Shown here in pieces: positions 19,275-29,088 of a stretch of 64,000 nucleotides of DNA (within the stretch, counting starts at the first letter, position 1; each line of letters opens with the position of its first letter). Source of the stretch: Sphingosinicellaceae bacterium (GTDB lineage: Bacteria; Pseudomonadota; Alphaproteobacteria; Sphingomonadales; Sphingomonadaceae); NCBI GenBank assembly GCA_019285715.1, contig CP079108.1, forward strand, positions 620,001 to 684,000, read 5' to 3'. Below the pieces are notes generated by a model. The model did no database searches. It was given only the letters and a program-made list of their open reading frames with translations, and was not told the origin of the DNA. The translations under genes were made by a program, and so were the position numbers.

Positions 19275-20209
19275 TCGCCACCGCACCCCCTCTCCCTGGT
19301 CGCCAAGCGGCGACCGGTCCCTCCCCCTCGAGGGGGGAGGGAAGGCGCGGCCGGCTGACCGCCGATGCACCGCTGGCGCCGCTGATCTGGTTCAAGACCG
19401 GCGGCGCGGCGGAGACGCTGTTCGAGCCGGCCGATGCCGACGATCTTGCGGCGTTCGTCGCCGATCTCCCGGCCGAAACCGCAGTGCTGCCGCTCGGCCT
19501 TGGCTCGAACCTGATCGTGCGCGACGGCGGCGTCGACGGCGTGACCGTCCGGCTCGGCAAGGCGATGGCGCAGATTTCGGTCGAGGGTGACCTCGTCCGT
19601 GCCGGGGGCGGTGCTCCGGGCATTTCGGTCGCGTCGGCGGCTCGTGACGCGAGCCTCGCAGGCCTCGAGTTCCTGCGCGGTATCCCCGGCACCGCCGGCG
19701 GCGCGGTGCGGATGAATGCCGGCGCCTACGGCCGCGACGTGTCCGACATTCTCGTTGAGGCCACTGTCGTCCGCGGCTCGGGCGCGGTCGAGACCTTGCC
19801 CGCCAGCGCGTTCGGTTTCAGCTATCGCCACTCGGCGCTGCCACAGGGCGACATCGTCGTCGAGGCGGTGTTCCGCGGGCTCCCCGGCGACAAGTCGACC
19901 ATCGCCGCCGAGATGGACCGCATCGCCGCCGAACGCGAAGCGTCGCAGCCACTGCGGTCGCGCACCGGCGGCTCGACCTTCAAGAACCCGCCCGGGCACA
20001 AGGCGTGGCAGCTCGTCGACGCGGCCGGCTGCCGGGGCTTGCAGGTCGGCGGCGCGCAGGTCAGCGAGAAGCACACCAACTTCCTGATCAACACCGGCGA
20101 CGCGACCAGCGCCGACATCGAGGCGCTCGGTGACGAGGTCCGCCGCCGGGTTCTGGCTCACTCCGGTGTCGAGCTCGAATGGGAAATCGAGCGGGTGGGG
20201 CGCGCATGA
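19271..20209 (+). CDS. murB: UDP-N-acetylenolpyruvoylglucosamine reductase MurB, with element-derived N-terminus
   Basis: This 312-residue FAD enzyme reduces UDP-GlcNAc-enolpyruvate to UDP-MurNAc. [20 protein letters not shown] is the FAD-binding block, [21 protein letters not shown] the core motif, and [17 protein letters not shown] and [12 protein letters not shown] complete the fold. The only plausible start is the GTG at 19271, inside the palindromic element and overlapping the murC stop. The first 26 or so residues ([20 protein letters not shown] onward) are therefore element-derived. The ancestral protein resumes at [17 protein letters not shown]. Confidence 0.93.
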
Positions 20210-21117
20210 AGGTCGCGGTCCTCATGGGCGGCTGGTCCGCCGAGCGCGAGGTTTCGCTGACCTCCGGGCGTGGCATCGCGGCGGCGCTCGAACGCCTCGG
20301 CCACGACGTTACCGCGATCGACATGGGCCACGACGTCGCCCAGCGCCTTACCGAGGCCGCGCCCGACGTGGTCTTCAACGCGCTCCACGGCACGCCCGGC
20401 GAAGACGGTTCTGTGCAGGGCCTGCTCGACCTGATGGGGTTCAAGTACACCCACTCCGGGTTGCGGACGTCGGCGATCGCGATCGACAAGGTGTTGACCA
20501 AGCTGGTGCTGGTGCCGCTCGGGATCCGGATGCCCGGCGGACACATCGTCAGCAGCGCCAGCCTCCACGACGGCGACCCGCTGCCGCGCCCGTACGTGCT
20601 CAAGCCGGTCAACGAGGGCTCGTCGGTCGGCGTCGCCATCGTCACCGACCAGTCGAACTACGGCAATCCTATCGGCCGCGACGTCGAGGGGCCGTGGCGG
20701 CACTTCGACGAGTTGCTCGCCGAGCCGTTCATCGCCGGGCGCGAGTTGACCGTCGCGGTCCTCGACGGCGAGGCGCTTGCCGTCACCGAGCTTAACCCGA
20801 CGCAAGGCTTCTACGACTATGACGCCAAGTACACCGACGGCCTGACCGTTCACACCTGCCCGGCGGAACTACCCGCCGGCATCGAGGCGGCAGCGTTGAA
20901 GATGGCCCTCGATGCACACGTCGCGCTGGGCTGCCGGGGTACCTCGCGGTCGGATTTCCGCTTCGATCCGGCGCAGGGCGTCGACGGATTGTACCTGCTC
21001 GAGGTCAATACCCAGCCCGGCATGACCTCGCTCAGCCTCGTGCCCGAACAGGCGAAACATTGCGGCATCAGCTACGACGACCTCGTCGGACGCATCCTCG
21101 CGAGCGCGCTCGCATGA
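20206..21117 (+). CDS. ddl: D-alanine:D-alanine ligase
   Basis: This 303-residue ATP-grasp enzyme makes the D-Ala-D-Ala used by MurF. VAVLMGGWSAEREVSLTSG is the N-terminal signature, HGTPGEDGSVQGLLD the substrate loop, and LLEVNTQPGMTSLSLVPEQA the metal/ATP C-terminal motif. The start MKVAVLMGG at 20206 is set by the ATGA overlap with murB; a slightly longer ATG upstream (20179) lies inside murB. Confidence 0.96.
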   Translation: MKVAVLMGGWSAEREVSLTSGRGIAAALERLGHDVTAIDMGHDVAQRLTEAAPDVVFNALHGTPGEDGSVQGLLDLMGFKYTHSGLRTSAIAIDKVLTKLVLVPLGIRMPGGHIVSSASLHDGDPLPRPYVLKPVNEGSSVGVAIVTDQSNYGNPIGRDVEGPWRHFDELLAEPFIAGRELTVAVLDGEALAVTELNPTQGFYDYDAKYTDGLTVHTCPAELPAGIEAAALKMALDAHVALGCRGTSRSDFRFDPAQGVDGLYLLEVNTQPGMTSLSLVPEQAKHCGISYDDLVGRILASALA

Positions 21118-22010
21118 CCCGCACCGTCCAGCGTCGCGGCCAGGCCCAGAAGCGCCCCGCCCGCAAGGCCGTGCGCCCGCCGCCGCCGAAACTGACGACG
21201 CTGCCGGTGGCGCCGGGACGTTTCTACCGCACTGTCGGGACCACTTTTGGGGTGCTCTTCGTGCTCGCGGTCGGGGTCGGGGCGACGGCGCTCGGCGTCC
21301 CCCAGCGCTGGTGGCAGAAGGGCGCGGTCGCCGCTGCGGATGCCGGCTTCGAGGTTCGTCATGTCGAGGTGAGCGGGCTCAACCATCTTGGCAAGCTGCC
21401 GGTCTATACCGCGGCGCTCGATGGGTCGACCAACTCGATGCTGCTTGTCGACCTCGAGAAGTCGCGCCAGCGGCTGCTCGCGCTGCCATGGGTTGCCGAT
21501 GCCAGCGTCGGCCGGCGGCTGCCGGACACGCTGATCGTCGACATCGTCGAGCGGCGGCCCGCGGCGCTGTGGCAGTATCAGCATCATGTTTCCGCCATCG
21601 ACCGTAGCGGCCAGCCGCTGACCGACGAGGGCCTGGAGCGCTTCGGCAAATTGCCCCTCGTCGTCGGTCCGGAAGCCAACCAGCGTGCCAACGAGATCCT
21701 CGGGCGCCTCGACCAGCATCCGGCGCTGGCGAAGCAGGTGAAGGCGGCGATCCTCGTCGGCGGCCGTCGCTGGGACCTGCAGCTGCGCACCGGCGAGACG
21801 ATGGCGCTGCCCGAAGGCGATGCCGCCAGCGAGCGCGCGCTGACCCAGTTCGCGGCGCTCGACAAGGCGCACGGCCTGATCGACCGTGGCTTCACGCGCT
21901 TCGACCTGCGCACGCCGAACAAGCTGACCTTGCGTGGCCCGGGCGTCGGCACCGCGCTGGCCGCCGCCGCCAAGGACCGCAAGTCCGACAAGAAGTCGTT
22001 CGTGACCTGA
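21114..22010 (+). CDS. ftsQ: Cell division protein FtsQ
   Basis: This 298-residue protein bridges early and late divisome parts. A basic cytoplasmic tail rich in Arg, Lys and Pro is followed by one membrane segment (TTFGVLFVLAVGVGATALGV) and a POTRA domain starting FEVRHVEVSGLNHLGKLPVY. The FtsQ domain contains VGRRLPDTLIVDIVERRPAA. The start at 21114 uses the ATGA overlap with ddl. Confidence 0.92.
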   Translation: MTRTVQRRGQAQKRPARKAVRPPPPKLTTLPVAPGRFYRTVGTTFGVLFVLAVGVGATALGVPQRWWQKGAVAAADAGFEVRHVEVSGLNHLGKLPVYTAALDGSTNSMLLVDLEKSRQRLLALPWVADASVGRRLPDTLIVDIVERRPAALWQYQHHVSAIDRSGQPLTDEGLERFGKLPLVVGPEANQRANEILGRLDQHPALAKQVKAAILVGGRRWDLQLRTGETMALPEGDAASERALTQFAALDKAHGLIDRGFTRFDLRTPNKLTLRGPGVGTALAAAAKDRKSDKKSFVT

Positions 22011-23293
22011 TGGCCAAGCCGGTCTCCAAATCCGTTGCACGCGTCGTCCGCGGCGAGCGCACCGTCGCGGTCCTCGACGTCGGCACGTCGAAGGTCGCAG
22101 CCCTCATCGCCATGGTCGGCGGCGACGGCGCGCCCCGCGTCATTGGCGTCGGGCAGCGCTTCTGCCAGGGGCTGCGACGCGGGCTGGTCGCCGACATGGA
22201 GCGCACCGAGGCGGCGATCCGCGCCGCGATGGACCAGGCCGAGCGCAACGCCGGCGTCCAGGTCGAGGAAGCCTTCGTCAACCTGTCCGCGGGCGGCCTC
22301 GACAGCCACGTCACCGCGGTCGAGATCGACATCGGCGGCCACCGCATCGCGCAGGAGGACATGAACCGCCTGATGATCGAGGGCCGCGCCCGCATCGAGC
22401 CGGGCGCGCGCTCGGTGCTGCACGCGGCCCCCGCCCTCTTCGCCATCGACGGGCACGGGGTCGAGCAGCCCTTCGGCTTCCATGCCGACCGGCTCGGCAT
22501 GGACATCCACGTCGTTACGGCTGACACGCCGCCGATCCGCAACCTCGACCTTGCGGTCCGGAGCGCCCACCTCGGCGTCAAGACCATGGTCGCCTCGCCG
22601 GTCGCCGCGAGCTACGCCTGCCTGGTCAAGGAGGAGCGCGACCTCGGCGTCGCGCTTGTCGAGATCGGCGCGGGCGTGACCAATATCGCGGTCCACATGA
22701 TGGGCCAGTTGATCGGCGTTGCGACGGTGCCGATGGGCGCGGGCGACATCACCAACGACATCGCCTCCGCCTTCGCCACCAAGCGGGTCCACGCCGAGCG
22801 GCTCAAGGTCCTGTATGGCGCGGCGATCACCAGCCCCAAGGACAACCACGAGGCGATCGAGATCCTGCCGATCAGCGACGACGACAATGCCGAGCCGCGG
22901 CGGGTACCGACTGCACAGATGATCGGCGTCATCCGCCACCGCCTCGATGCGCTGTTCGGCGAGATCGCCAAGGCGCTGGTCGAACTCGGCTATACCGGGC
23001 CACAAGCACGGCAGGTCGTGTTGACCGGCGGCGGCGCCGAGCTGCGCGCCATTTCCGACTTCGCGCAGGGCGCGCTCGGGCGGTCGGTCCGGCTCGGGCG
23101 GCCGCGCGGGCTGACGGCGCTGCCGGAGGCGCAATCGGGCTGCGCCTTCGCGACGCTGGCGGGCCTCGCGCTGTTCGCCGCCGCCGACGTCCAGGACCTC
23201 TACCATTCCCGCTCGGGCAAACCGGTCGCCGGACCGGTCAGTCAGGGCAATGGATGGGGTGGAATGTTCAAGAAACTCAAAAGCAGCATTTGA
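22010..23293 (+). CDS. ftsA: Cell division protein FtsA
   Basis: This 427-residue actin-like ATPase tethers FtsZ to the membrane. [20 protein letters not shown] is the phosphate-1 region, [15 protein letters not shown] the phosphate-2 loop and [17 protein letters not shown] the adenosine motif. The C-terminal [11 protein letters not shown] is the amphipathic membrane-targeting helix. The start overlaps the ftsQ stop by one base. Confidence 0.95.
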   Translation: MAKPVSKSVARVVRGERTVAVLDVGTSKVAALIAMVGGDGAPRVIGVGQRFCQGLRRGLVADMERTEAAIRAAMDQAERNAGVQVEEAFVNLSAGGLDSHVTAVEIDIGGHRIAQEDMNRLMIEGRARIEPGARSVLHAAPALFAIDGHGVEQPFGFHADRLGMDIHVVTADTPPIRNLDLAVRSAHLGVKTMVASPVAASYACLVKEERDLGVALVEIGAGVTNIAVHMMGQLIGVATVPMGAGDITNDIASAFATKRVHAERLKVLYGAAITSPKDNHEAIEILPISDDDNAEPRRVPTAQMIGVIRHRLDALFGEIAKALVELGYTGPQARQVVLTGGGAELRAISDFAQGALGRSVRLGRPRGLTALPEAQSGCAFATLAGLALFAAADVQDLYHSRSGKPVAGPVSQGNGWGGMFKKLKSSI

Positions 23294-23339
23294 TGCCGGA
23301 CCACCGGTAATGGTATGTGACGTGCAAGGGAGATACGAC

Positions 23340-24782
23340 ATGCTGGAACTGCAACGACCGCAGCTGACAGAGCTCAAGCCACGGATCACCGTAATCGGGG
23401 TCGGCGGAGCGGGCGGTAACGCGGTCGCCAACATGATCAACGCGCAGTTGCAGGGCGTCGACTTCGTCGTCGCCAATACCGACGCGCAGGCGCTGCAGGC
23501 GTCGAAGGCCGAAACCCGGATCCAGCTCGGGCTCAAGATCACGCAAGGCCTTGGTGCCGGGTCGCGGCCGGAGATCGGCAAGGCCTCGGCCGAAGAGACC
23601 ATCGACCAGCTCGAGAACGCACTCGAAGGCTGCCACATGTGCTTCATTACCGCGGGCATGGGCGGCGGTACCGGCACCGGTGCGGCGCCCGTCGTGGCGC
23701 GCGCTGCCCGCGAGAAGGGGATCCTGACCGTCGGCGTCGTCACCAAGCCGTTTGCCTTCGAGGGGCTGCGCCGGATGCGCGCCGCCGAGGACGGCATCAT
23801 GGAGCTGCAGCAGCACGTCGACACGCTGATCATCATCCCGAACCAGAACCTGTTCCTGATCGCCAACGCCAACACCACGTTCAAGGAGGCCTTCGGCATG
23901 GCCGACCAGGTCCTCCACCAGGGCGTCCGCGGCATCACCGACCTGATGATCATGCCGGGCCTGATCAACCTCGACTTCGCCGACATCCGCACCGTGATGT
24001 CGGAAATGGGCAAGGCGATGATGGGCACCGGCGAGGCCAGCGGCGAGCGCCGCGCCATTGAGGCCGCCGAGAAGGCGATCGCCAACCCGCTGCTCGACGA
24101 AGTCTCGATGCGGGGCGCCAAGGGCGTCATCATCAACATCACCGGCGGCGACGACCTGCGCCTCCACGAAGTCGACGAGGCCGCGACCCACATCCGCGAG
24201 ATGGTCGACCCCGACGCCAACATCATCGTCGGCTCGGCATTCAACCCCGACCTCAACGGCATGATGCGCGTCTCGGTCGTCGCGACCGGCATCGATGTCG
24301 TCGCCCGCACCCCGAGCGTCCAGGCACCGCGTCCGAGCATGTTCAGCCGCAACAACGGCAGCTTCGACGGCCCGACCGTCGCGGTCCCCGGCCGCACCAC
24401 GCCCGTCGCCGAGCCGTTGCCGGAGCCCAAGGCAGCCGTGCCCGAGCCCGAGCCGGTGATGCCGTTGCCCGAGCTGGCGATGAGCGAGGAGCTCGACCTC
24501 GCCCAGGCCGAGCTGATCGAGGAGGAGCCGCAGCCGCTGATTGCGCAGTTTACCCCCAAGGCATCGACCGCTGCCCCGGTGATACGGATTCGTCCCCCGG
24601 AGCCCGAGCCTGCGCCCGAGGAGCCGCTGTCGCTGTTCCAGAAGATGCTCAACCTCAGCCGTGGTACAAAGCCCGCAGCGCCGCGCGCCCCGACGACACT
24701 GGCCCCGGAGCCCGAGCGCCAGCCCGAGGCAGGGACCGACGTCGAGATCCCGCCGTTCTTCCGCCGCCAGATCAACGAGTAA
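23340..24782 (+). CDS. ftsZ: Cell division protein FtsZ
   Basis: This 480-residue tubulin-like GTPase forms the Z ring. [14 protein letters not shown] binds GTP, the tubulin signature reads [10 protein letters not shown], and the T7 catalytic loop is [13 protein letters not shown] Pro/Glu-rich linker of about 140 residues leads to the C-terminal peptide [11 protein letters not shown] that binds FtsA. The start [16 protein letters not shown] at 23340 is chosen over an ATG at 23250 inside ftsA because AAGGGAG lies eight bases before it. It is the only gene of the cluster with a real gap (46 bp) from its neighbour. Confidence 0.96.
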   Translation: MLELQRPQLTELKPRITVIGVGGAGGNAVANMINAQLQGVDFVVANTDAQALQASKAETRIQLGLKITQGLGAGSRPEIGKASAEETIDQLENALEGCHMCFITAGMGGGTGTGAAPVVARAAREKGILTVGVVTKPFAFEGLRRMRAAEDGIMELQQHVDTLIIIPNQNLFLIANANTTFKEAFGMADQVLHQGVRGITDLMIMPGLINLDFADIRTVMSEMGKAMMGTGEASGERRAIEAAEKAIANPLLDEVSMRGAKGVIINITGGDDLRLHEVDEAATHIREMVDPDANIIVGSAFNPDLNGMMRVSVVATGIDVVARTPSVQAPRPSMFSRNNGSFDGPTVAVPGRTTPVAEPLPEPKAAVPEPEPVMPLPELAMSEELDLAQAELIEEEPQPLIAQFTPKASTAAPVIRIRPPEPEPAPEEPLSLFQKMLNLSRGTKPAAPRAPTTLAPEPERQPEAGTDVEIPPFFRRQINE

Positions 24783-24800
24783 GCGCAGACCGACTGCCCT

Positions 24801-24876
24801 GTGATCTCCGCGCTGGCGGGGACCCATGAACACGACATTCCGAGATCGTGGGTCCCCGCCGCCGCGGGGATGACAC
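24801..24876. repeat. Intergenic long hairpin, copy 3
   Basis: GTGATCTCCGCG at the left pairs with CGCGGGGATGACAC at the right, and GGGGACCCA pairs with TGGGTCCCC inside. It lies 18 bp behind the ftsZ stop and could end or trim dcw transcripts. Confidence 0.75.
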
Positions 24877-24960
24877 AGCGCTCGCTCGAAGCATCCCCCC
24901 TCGCTTGACCACACACCCCGCAGCGAGGCATCACGCCCGCCTCATTGGGGAGAGCGCCGT

Positions 24961-26085
24961 ATGCCCGGACCACTTGCCGGCCTTCGCATCATCGAGTTGG
25001 CGGGCATCGGCCCGGGACCGTTCGCGGGCATGATGCTCGCCGACCACGGCGCCGAGGTCATCCGGGTCGAGCGGCCGGGCACGCGTGTGGACGCGCGCGA
25101 TCCGCTGCTGCGCTCGCGCCGGACGATCCATGTCGACCTGAAGAGCGCGGACGGCATCGCTTTGATCCGCGAGATGGCCAAGGGCGCGGACGGCTTCTTC
25201 GAAGGCTTCCGACCCGGCGTTACCGAGCGCCTCGGGCTGGGGCCGGAGGTGCTGCTGCTCGACAATCCGAAATTGGTCTATGGCCGCATGACCGGCTGGG
25301 GCCAGACCGGGCCTTATGCTGCGTCGGCGGGGCACGACATCAACTACATCGCGCTGGCGGGCGCACTCCACGGCTACGGCCGCGCCGGCGACAAGCCGAC
25401 CCCGCCGATCAACATGGTCGGCGACTTCGGCGGCGGAGGCATGATGCTGGCATTCGGCATGGTCAGCGCCTTCCTGCACGCCGCAAAGACCGGCGAGGGC
25501 CAGGTCATCGACGTCGCCATGACCGACGGTGCGGCGGTTCTAAACGCGATGATCTGGGGCTTCCGCGCCAACGGCATCTGGTCCGACGACCGCGGCGTCA
25601 ACATGCTCGATACAGGGGCGCACTTCTACGACACCTACGAGACCGCCGACGGCAAGTGGCTGTCGATCGGCTCGATCGAACCGCAGTTCTACGCCGAGCT
25701 GCGGCGCTTCGCAGGCCTCACCGACGACGGCGACTTCGATGCCCAGATGAGCCGCTCCGCCTGGGGGCCCCTCAAGGCCAAGCTGACCGCGCTGTTCCTG
25801 TCGCGGACCCGCGACGAATGGTGCGCGCTGATGGAGATGACCGACGTCTGCTTCGCGCCGGTGCTGAGCATGGCCGAGGCACCGACCCACCCGCACAACG
25901 CCGCACGCGGTACGTTTGTCGAGGCCGATGGCGTCATGCAACCCGCGCCGGCCCCGCGTTACTCGGTAAGCGAGACGGTCGTGCCGGTGATGGCGAGCAA
26001 GCCTGACAGTGCCGCCATATTGAGCAGCCTGGGCTTCGCCGACGCGCGGATTGCTGCCTTGAAGGCGAGCGGCACGGTCGGGTGA
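24961..26085 (+). CDS. CaiB/BaiF-family CoA-transferase or alpha-methylacyl-CoA racemase
   Basis: This 374-residue type III CoA-transferase-fold protein is closest in motifs to alpha-methylacyl-CoA racemase. MPGPLAGLRIIELAGIGPGP is the N-terminal signature. The catalytic His is in AGHDINYIALAG, the Asp in NMVGDFGGGG and the Glu in IGSIEPQFYAEL; this is the His/Asp/Glu set of the racemase subgroup. It epimerises 2-methyl-branched acyl-CoAs in lipid breakdown. It is likely co-transcribed with the retropepsin-like gene (four-base overlap). Confidence 0.85.
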   Translation: MPGPLAGLRIIELAGIGPGPFAGMMLADHGAEVIRVERPGTRVDARDPLLRSRRTIHVDLKSADGIALIREMAKGADGFFEGFRPGVTERLGLGPEVLLLDNPKLVYGRMTGWGQTGPYAASAGHDINYIALAGALHGYGRAGDKPTPPINMVGDFGGGGMMLAFGMVSAFLHAAKTGEGQVIDVAMTDGAAVLNAMIWGFRANGIWSDDRGVNMLDTGAHFYDTYETADGKWLSIGSIEPQFYAELRRFAGLTDDGDFDAQMSRSAWGPLKAKLTALFLSRTRDEWCALMEMTDVCFAPVLSMAEAPTHPHNAARGTFVEADGVMQPAPAPRYSVSETVVPVMASKPDSAAILSSLGFADARIAALKASGTVG

Positions 26086-26939
26086 GGTTTATCGACCGGC
26101 GGTTCTTCATGGCGGCGGGCGCGGCGCTGGCGTTGCTGCCGGGCACGGCGGGCGCCCAGCCGGTGCAGATGAAGCGCGCCGGCGGGCACCTGCTGATCCC
26201 GGTGACGGTCGGCGGGCGGACGGTCGACGCGGTGCTCGACACTGCCGCCGAGGCGTCGGTCGTCGACAAGGCGTTCGCCGCCGAGCTTGGCCTCAAGGGG
26301 TATCGCACCGCGACCGCGCGCGGGTCGGGCGCGGCGAGCATCCAGACGCAGTTGGTCAAGGGCGTCGTGCTGCAGGTCGCCGGCTTGACCCTGCGCCCGC
26401 GCTTCGTGGCGATCATCGACCTCGGCGACATCGGCCGGCGGCTGATCGGTCGCCCGATTTCGATGATCCTCGGGCGCGAGTTCTTCGATGCCAGCCGGAT
26501 CGCGGTCGATGTCGACGCGGCGACGCTGACCCCGCTCGACCGTAGCCGCGAACCCGCCGGCAAGCGCGTCGCGCTGACCCCCCGCCGCGGCGTCGAGCAG
26601 GTCGCGGTCACCATCGAGGGCATCGCCGCGACCGCGGACTTCGACATCGGCAACGCCGGACACGTCCTGATCGGCGAGGCCTTCGCTGCCCGGCACGGCT
26701 TCCTGACCGGCCGCCCGCTCGGCAGCATCGGCGGCGGCGGCATCGGCGGCGAGGCGCGCCAGTCCACGCTGGCCCTCAAGAGCCTCGACATCGCCGGGCG
26801 CCGCTTCACCAACATCGTTGCCGCGGTCGACGCCAACCCGGAGGCCGCCGACTGCAACGTCGGCACGCAGGTGCTGCGGTCCTTCGGCATCGTCGCCGAC
26901 TTCGCCCGGCACGCGGTCTGGCTCGACGCCCGGGCATGA
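26082..26939 (+). CDS. Exported retropepsin-like aspartyl protease
   Basis: This 285-residue protein starts at GTG (an ATG at 26109 is the alternative). A signal peptide MAAGAALALLPGTAGAQ precedes the mature part. Two retropepsin-like halves follow. The first has VDAVLDTAAEASVVDKAFA, with the D-T-A/S active-site triad. The second has IAATADFDIGNAGHVLIGEA, where the triad reads DIG and may be degenerate. Bacterial members are periplasmic and mostly uncharacterised. It overlaps both neighbours by four bases, so it lies in one operon with the CoA-transferase and dgt. Confidence 0.75.
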   Translation: MRFIDRRFFMAAGAALALLPGTAGAQPVQMKRAGGHLLIPVTVGGRTVDAVLDTAAEASVVDKAFAAELGLKGYRTATARGSGAASIQTQLVKGVVLQVAGLTLRPRFVAIIDLGDIGRRLIGRPISMILGREFFDASRIAVDVDAATLTPLDRSREPAGKRVALTPRRGVEQVAVTIEGIAATADFDIGNAGHVLIGEAFAARHGFLTGRPLGSIGGGGIGGEARQSTLALKSLDIAGRRFTNIVAAVDANPEAADCNVGTQVLRSFGIVADFARHAVWLDARA

Positions 26940-28099
26940 GCATCCGACCCTACGCCAGCGACCCCGCCCGGTCGCGCGGGCGCGAGCATCCCGAGACCGC
27001 CAGCGCGACCCGCGACGCCTTCCAGCGCGACCGCGACCGCATCGTCCATTCGAGCGCCTTCCGCCGCCTCCGCGACAAGACCCAGGTCTTCGTCGCCCCC
27101 GACGGTGACCATTTCCGCGTCCGCCTGACCCACAGCCTCGAGGTCGCCCAGATCGCCCGCACCTTGGCCCGCGCGCTCGGCCTCAACGAGGACCTGACCG
27201 AAGCCTGCGCGCTCGCCCACGACATCGGCCACCCGCCATTCGGCCACTCCGGCGAGGACGCGCTGCAAGCCGCGATGGCCCCCTACGGCGGCTTCGACCA
27301 CAATGCCCAGACCGTCCGCGTGCTGACCCGGCTCGAGCACCGCTACCCCGCCCACGATGGCCTCAACCTGAGCTGGGAGACCGTCGAAGGCCTCGCCAAG
27401 CACAACGGGCCTGTCGTCGCCGCACCCTGGGCACTGGCCGAGATCGACGCCGCGTGGCCGCTCGAGCTCGCGTCGTGGCCGGGGCTCGAGGCGCAGGTCG
27501 CGGCGCTCGCGGACGATATCGCGTACGACAACCACGACCTCGACGACGGTATCCGGGCCGGACTGTTCAGCCTCGACGAGCTGCTCGCCGTCCCGTTCAC
27601 CGCCGACTGCTGGACGGCGGTCAAGGCGCGGTTCCCGGCGACCACCGAGAAGCGGCGGCTGATCCCCGAACTGGTCCGCGAGCAGATCGGCCGGATGACC
27701 ACCGACCTGCTGGCCGAGACCCGCGTCCGGCTCGCCGAAGCCGCGCCCCGGTCGGTCGAGGACGTCCGCGCCGTCGGCCGCGCGCTGGTCGCGTTCTCGC
27801 CCGCGATGGTCGCGGCGGAGACCGCGCTCAAGGCGTTCCTCCGCGCCCGCATGTACCGCCACCCGAGCGTGCTGGCGCTCCGCGACCCGTCGCAGCACAT
27901 CGTCGCCGGCCTGTTCGACGCGCTCCACGCCGATCCCGACCGGCTGCCCGAGCAATGGCGCGCGACGCTGCCCCCGGTCGAGCCGTTCCGCGCCCGGCAT
28001 ATCGCGGACTTCATCGCCGGCATGACCGACCGCTTCGCCATCCGCGAGTACGAGCGGCTGGTCGGCCCATCGCCGCTGCCCGACGGCGTGAGCTTCTGA
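26936..28099 (+). CDS. dgt: dGTPase-like deoxynucleoside triphosphohydrolase
   Basis: This 387-residue HD-domain enzyme hydrolyses dNTPs to the nucleoside and triphosphate. The metal-binding residues are in RLTHSLEVAQIAR and CALAHDIGHPPFGHSGEDAL. The N-terminal block FQRDRDRIVHSSAFRRLRDK is typical. It overlaps the retropepsin gene and precedes a 480-bp gap. The family has several substrate classes, so dGTP preference is not certain. Confidence 0.92.
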   Translation: MSIRPYASDPARSRGREHPETASATRDAFQRDRDRIVHSSAFRRLRDKTQVFVAPDGDHFRVRLTHSLEVAQIARTLARALGLNEDLTEACALAHDIGHPPFGHSGEDALQAAMAPYGGFDHNAQTVRVLTRLEHRYPAHDGLNLSWETVEGLAKHNGPVVAAPWALAEIDAAWPLELASWPGLEAQVAALADDIAYDNHDLDDGIRAGLFSLDELLAVPFTADCWTAVKARFPATTEKRRLIPELVREQIGRMTTDLLAETRVRLAEAAPRSVEDVRAVGRALVAFSPAMVAAETALKAFLRARMYRHPSVLALRDPSQHIVAGLFDALHADPDRLPEQWRATLPPVEPFRARHIADFIAGMTDRFAIREYERLVGPSPLPDGVSF

Positions 28100-28327
28100 C
28101 GCCCGCGCCGGGTGTGAAACGGGCGGAATGGTACGAACTTTCCGCTTAAACAGTAAACTTCGCTCAAGTGGCGAGCGGGACGGCGCGGCTCCGCACCGCG
28201 CGTCGAGATCGCGCCCGTGGCGCGGCGTTGCAAACGATCGGTCATTGCTGTCGTGTACCACATCGGTACGCCTGTAGGACAGGTATCACCGCGCTGCGAC
28301 AATGCCGGAGCGCGCAATCCAACCCCC

Positions 28328-28418
28328 ATTGTCATCCCGGGCTCGACCCGGGACCCAGCTAACCCAGCGCCCGGACTCCGTGGTTAGCTGGGTCCCGGGT
28401 CAAGCCCAGGATGACAAT
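28328..28418. repeat. Intergenic long hairpin, copy 4
   Basis: ATTGTCATCC pairs with GGATGACAAT (one central mismatch region), GGGACCCAGCTAAC with GTTAGCTGGGTCCC. It lies in the 480-bp interval 28100-28579 behind dgt. The rest of that interval has lower GC and no gene I can support; a 64-codon plus frame across the repeat looks spurious. Confidence 0.8.
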
Positions 28419-28579
28419 TGATGCGTGCACGGTAACTGGCCGCGGGAAAGAGTATGCGGCTACAGCGTAGGTGGTGAACTACTTGCTATGATTGTGACGA
28501 CCGTCCGCCTTTAGGTTCGGATAGGCTATCGCGGTTTGCCAGGGTGGACGCGTACCATTTCCACCACTAAGTCGAACCG

Positions 28580-28867
28580 GTGAACGCTAAGGATCTCTTG
28601 CAGCGCACCGCCAAGGTCATTGCGGCCTTGTGCGCCGTGTCCGTCGTCCTCCTTTCAGTCTTTGGTTTTATCGTCGGAAGCTCGATGGGTGGTCATCCGC
28701 TCCAAGAACCCGACTTATTTGCAGCCCTGATCGTAGTTCCGATATTCGCGGTCACTGGTTCGGTATGGGCAACCCTCAACGAAAATCGAACGCCCGCCGC
28801 TAGTATGGTGACGTACATTGCCGTCGCCGCCGCGCCGATTGCTTGGTACGCGCTGACCCGCGTCTAA
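28580..28867 (+). CDS. Small multi-pass membrane protein of unknown function
   Basis: This 95-residue protein starts at GTG. Three hydrophobic segments are visible: about residues 12-33 (VIAALCAVSVVLLSVFGFIV), 46-62 (LFAALIVVPIFAVTGSV) and 75-92. GC content is clearly lower than in its neighbours, and it is flanked by 480 bp and 221 bp without recognisable genes. I do not recognise the family. It may be a recent arrival or a lineage-specific gene. The 28868-29088 interval after it shows nothing I can identify. Confidence 0.5.
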   Translation: MNAKDLLQRTAKVIAALCAVSVVLLSVFGFIVGSSMGGHPLQEPDLFAALIVVPIFAVTGSVWATLNENRTPAASMVTYIAVAAAPIAWYALTRV

Positions 28868-29088
28868 CCTGCACGACTGCTTTTAGGTCAGACCAGATCG
28901 AATCTGAACGTCCACAATTGAGCTGTTTCCCGCCACCGCCGAAACGGTCCCCCGTATCAGAACAGCCACAAGCCCGACACGTCCGGGCAGACGAGCGCCG
29001 ACCCGACGCCCGACGCCTCACCCGATGTTGGCCAACCCCCGCCGACCCCCTATAGCGGCGGCCACGTACAGCAACACCGGACCCCGCC

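Noticed and set aside
21584-24973. Open frame of over 1100 codons on the minus strand opposite ftsQ, ftsA and ftsZ
   Set aside because: It is a mirror of GC-rich coding sequence; the product is low in complexity with no domain, and the plus-strand genes are certain.
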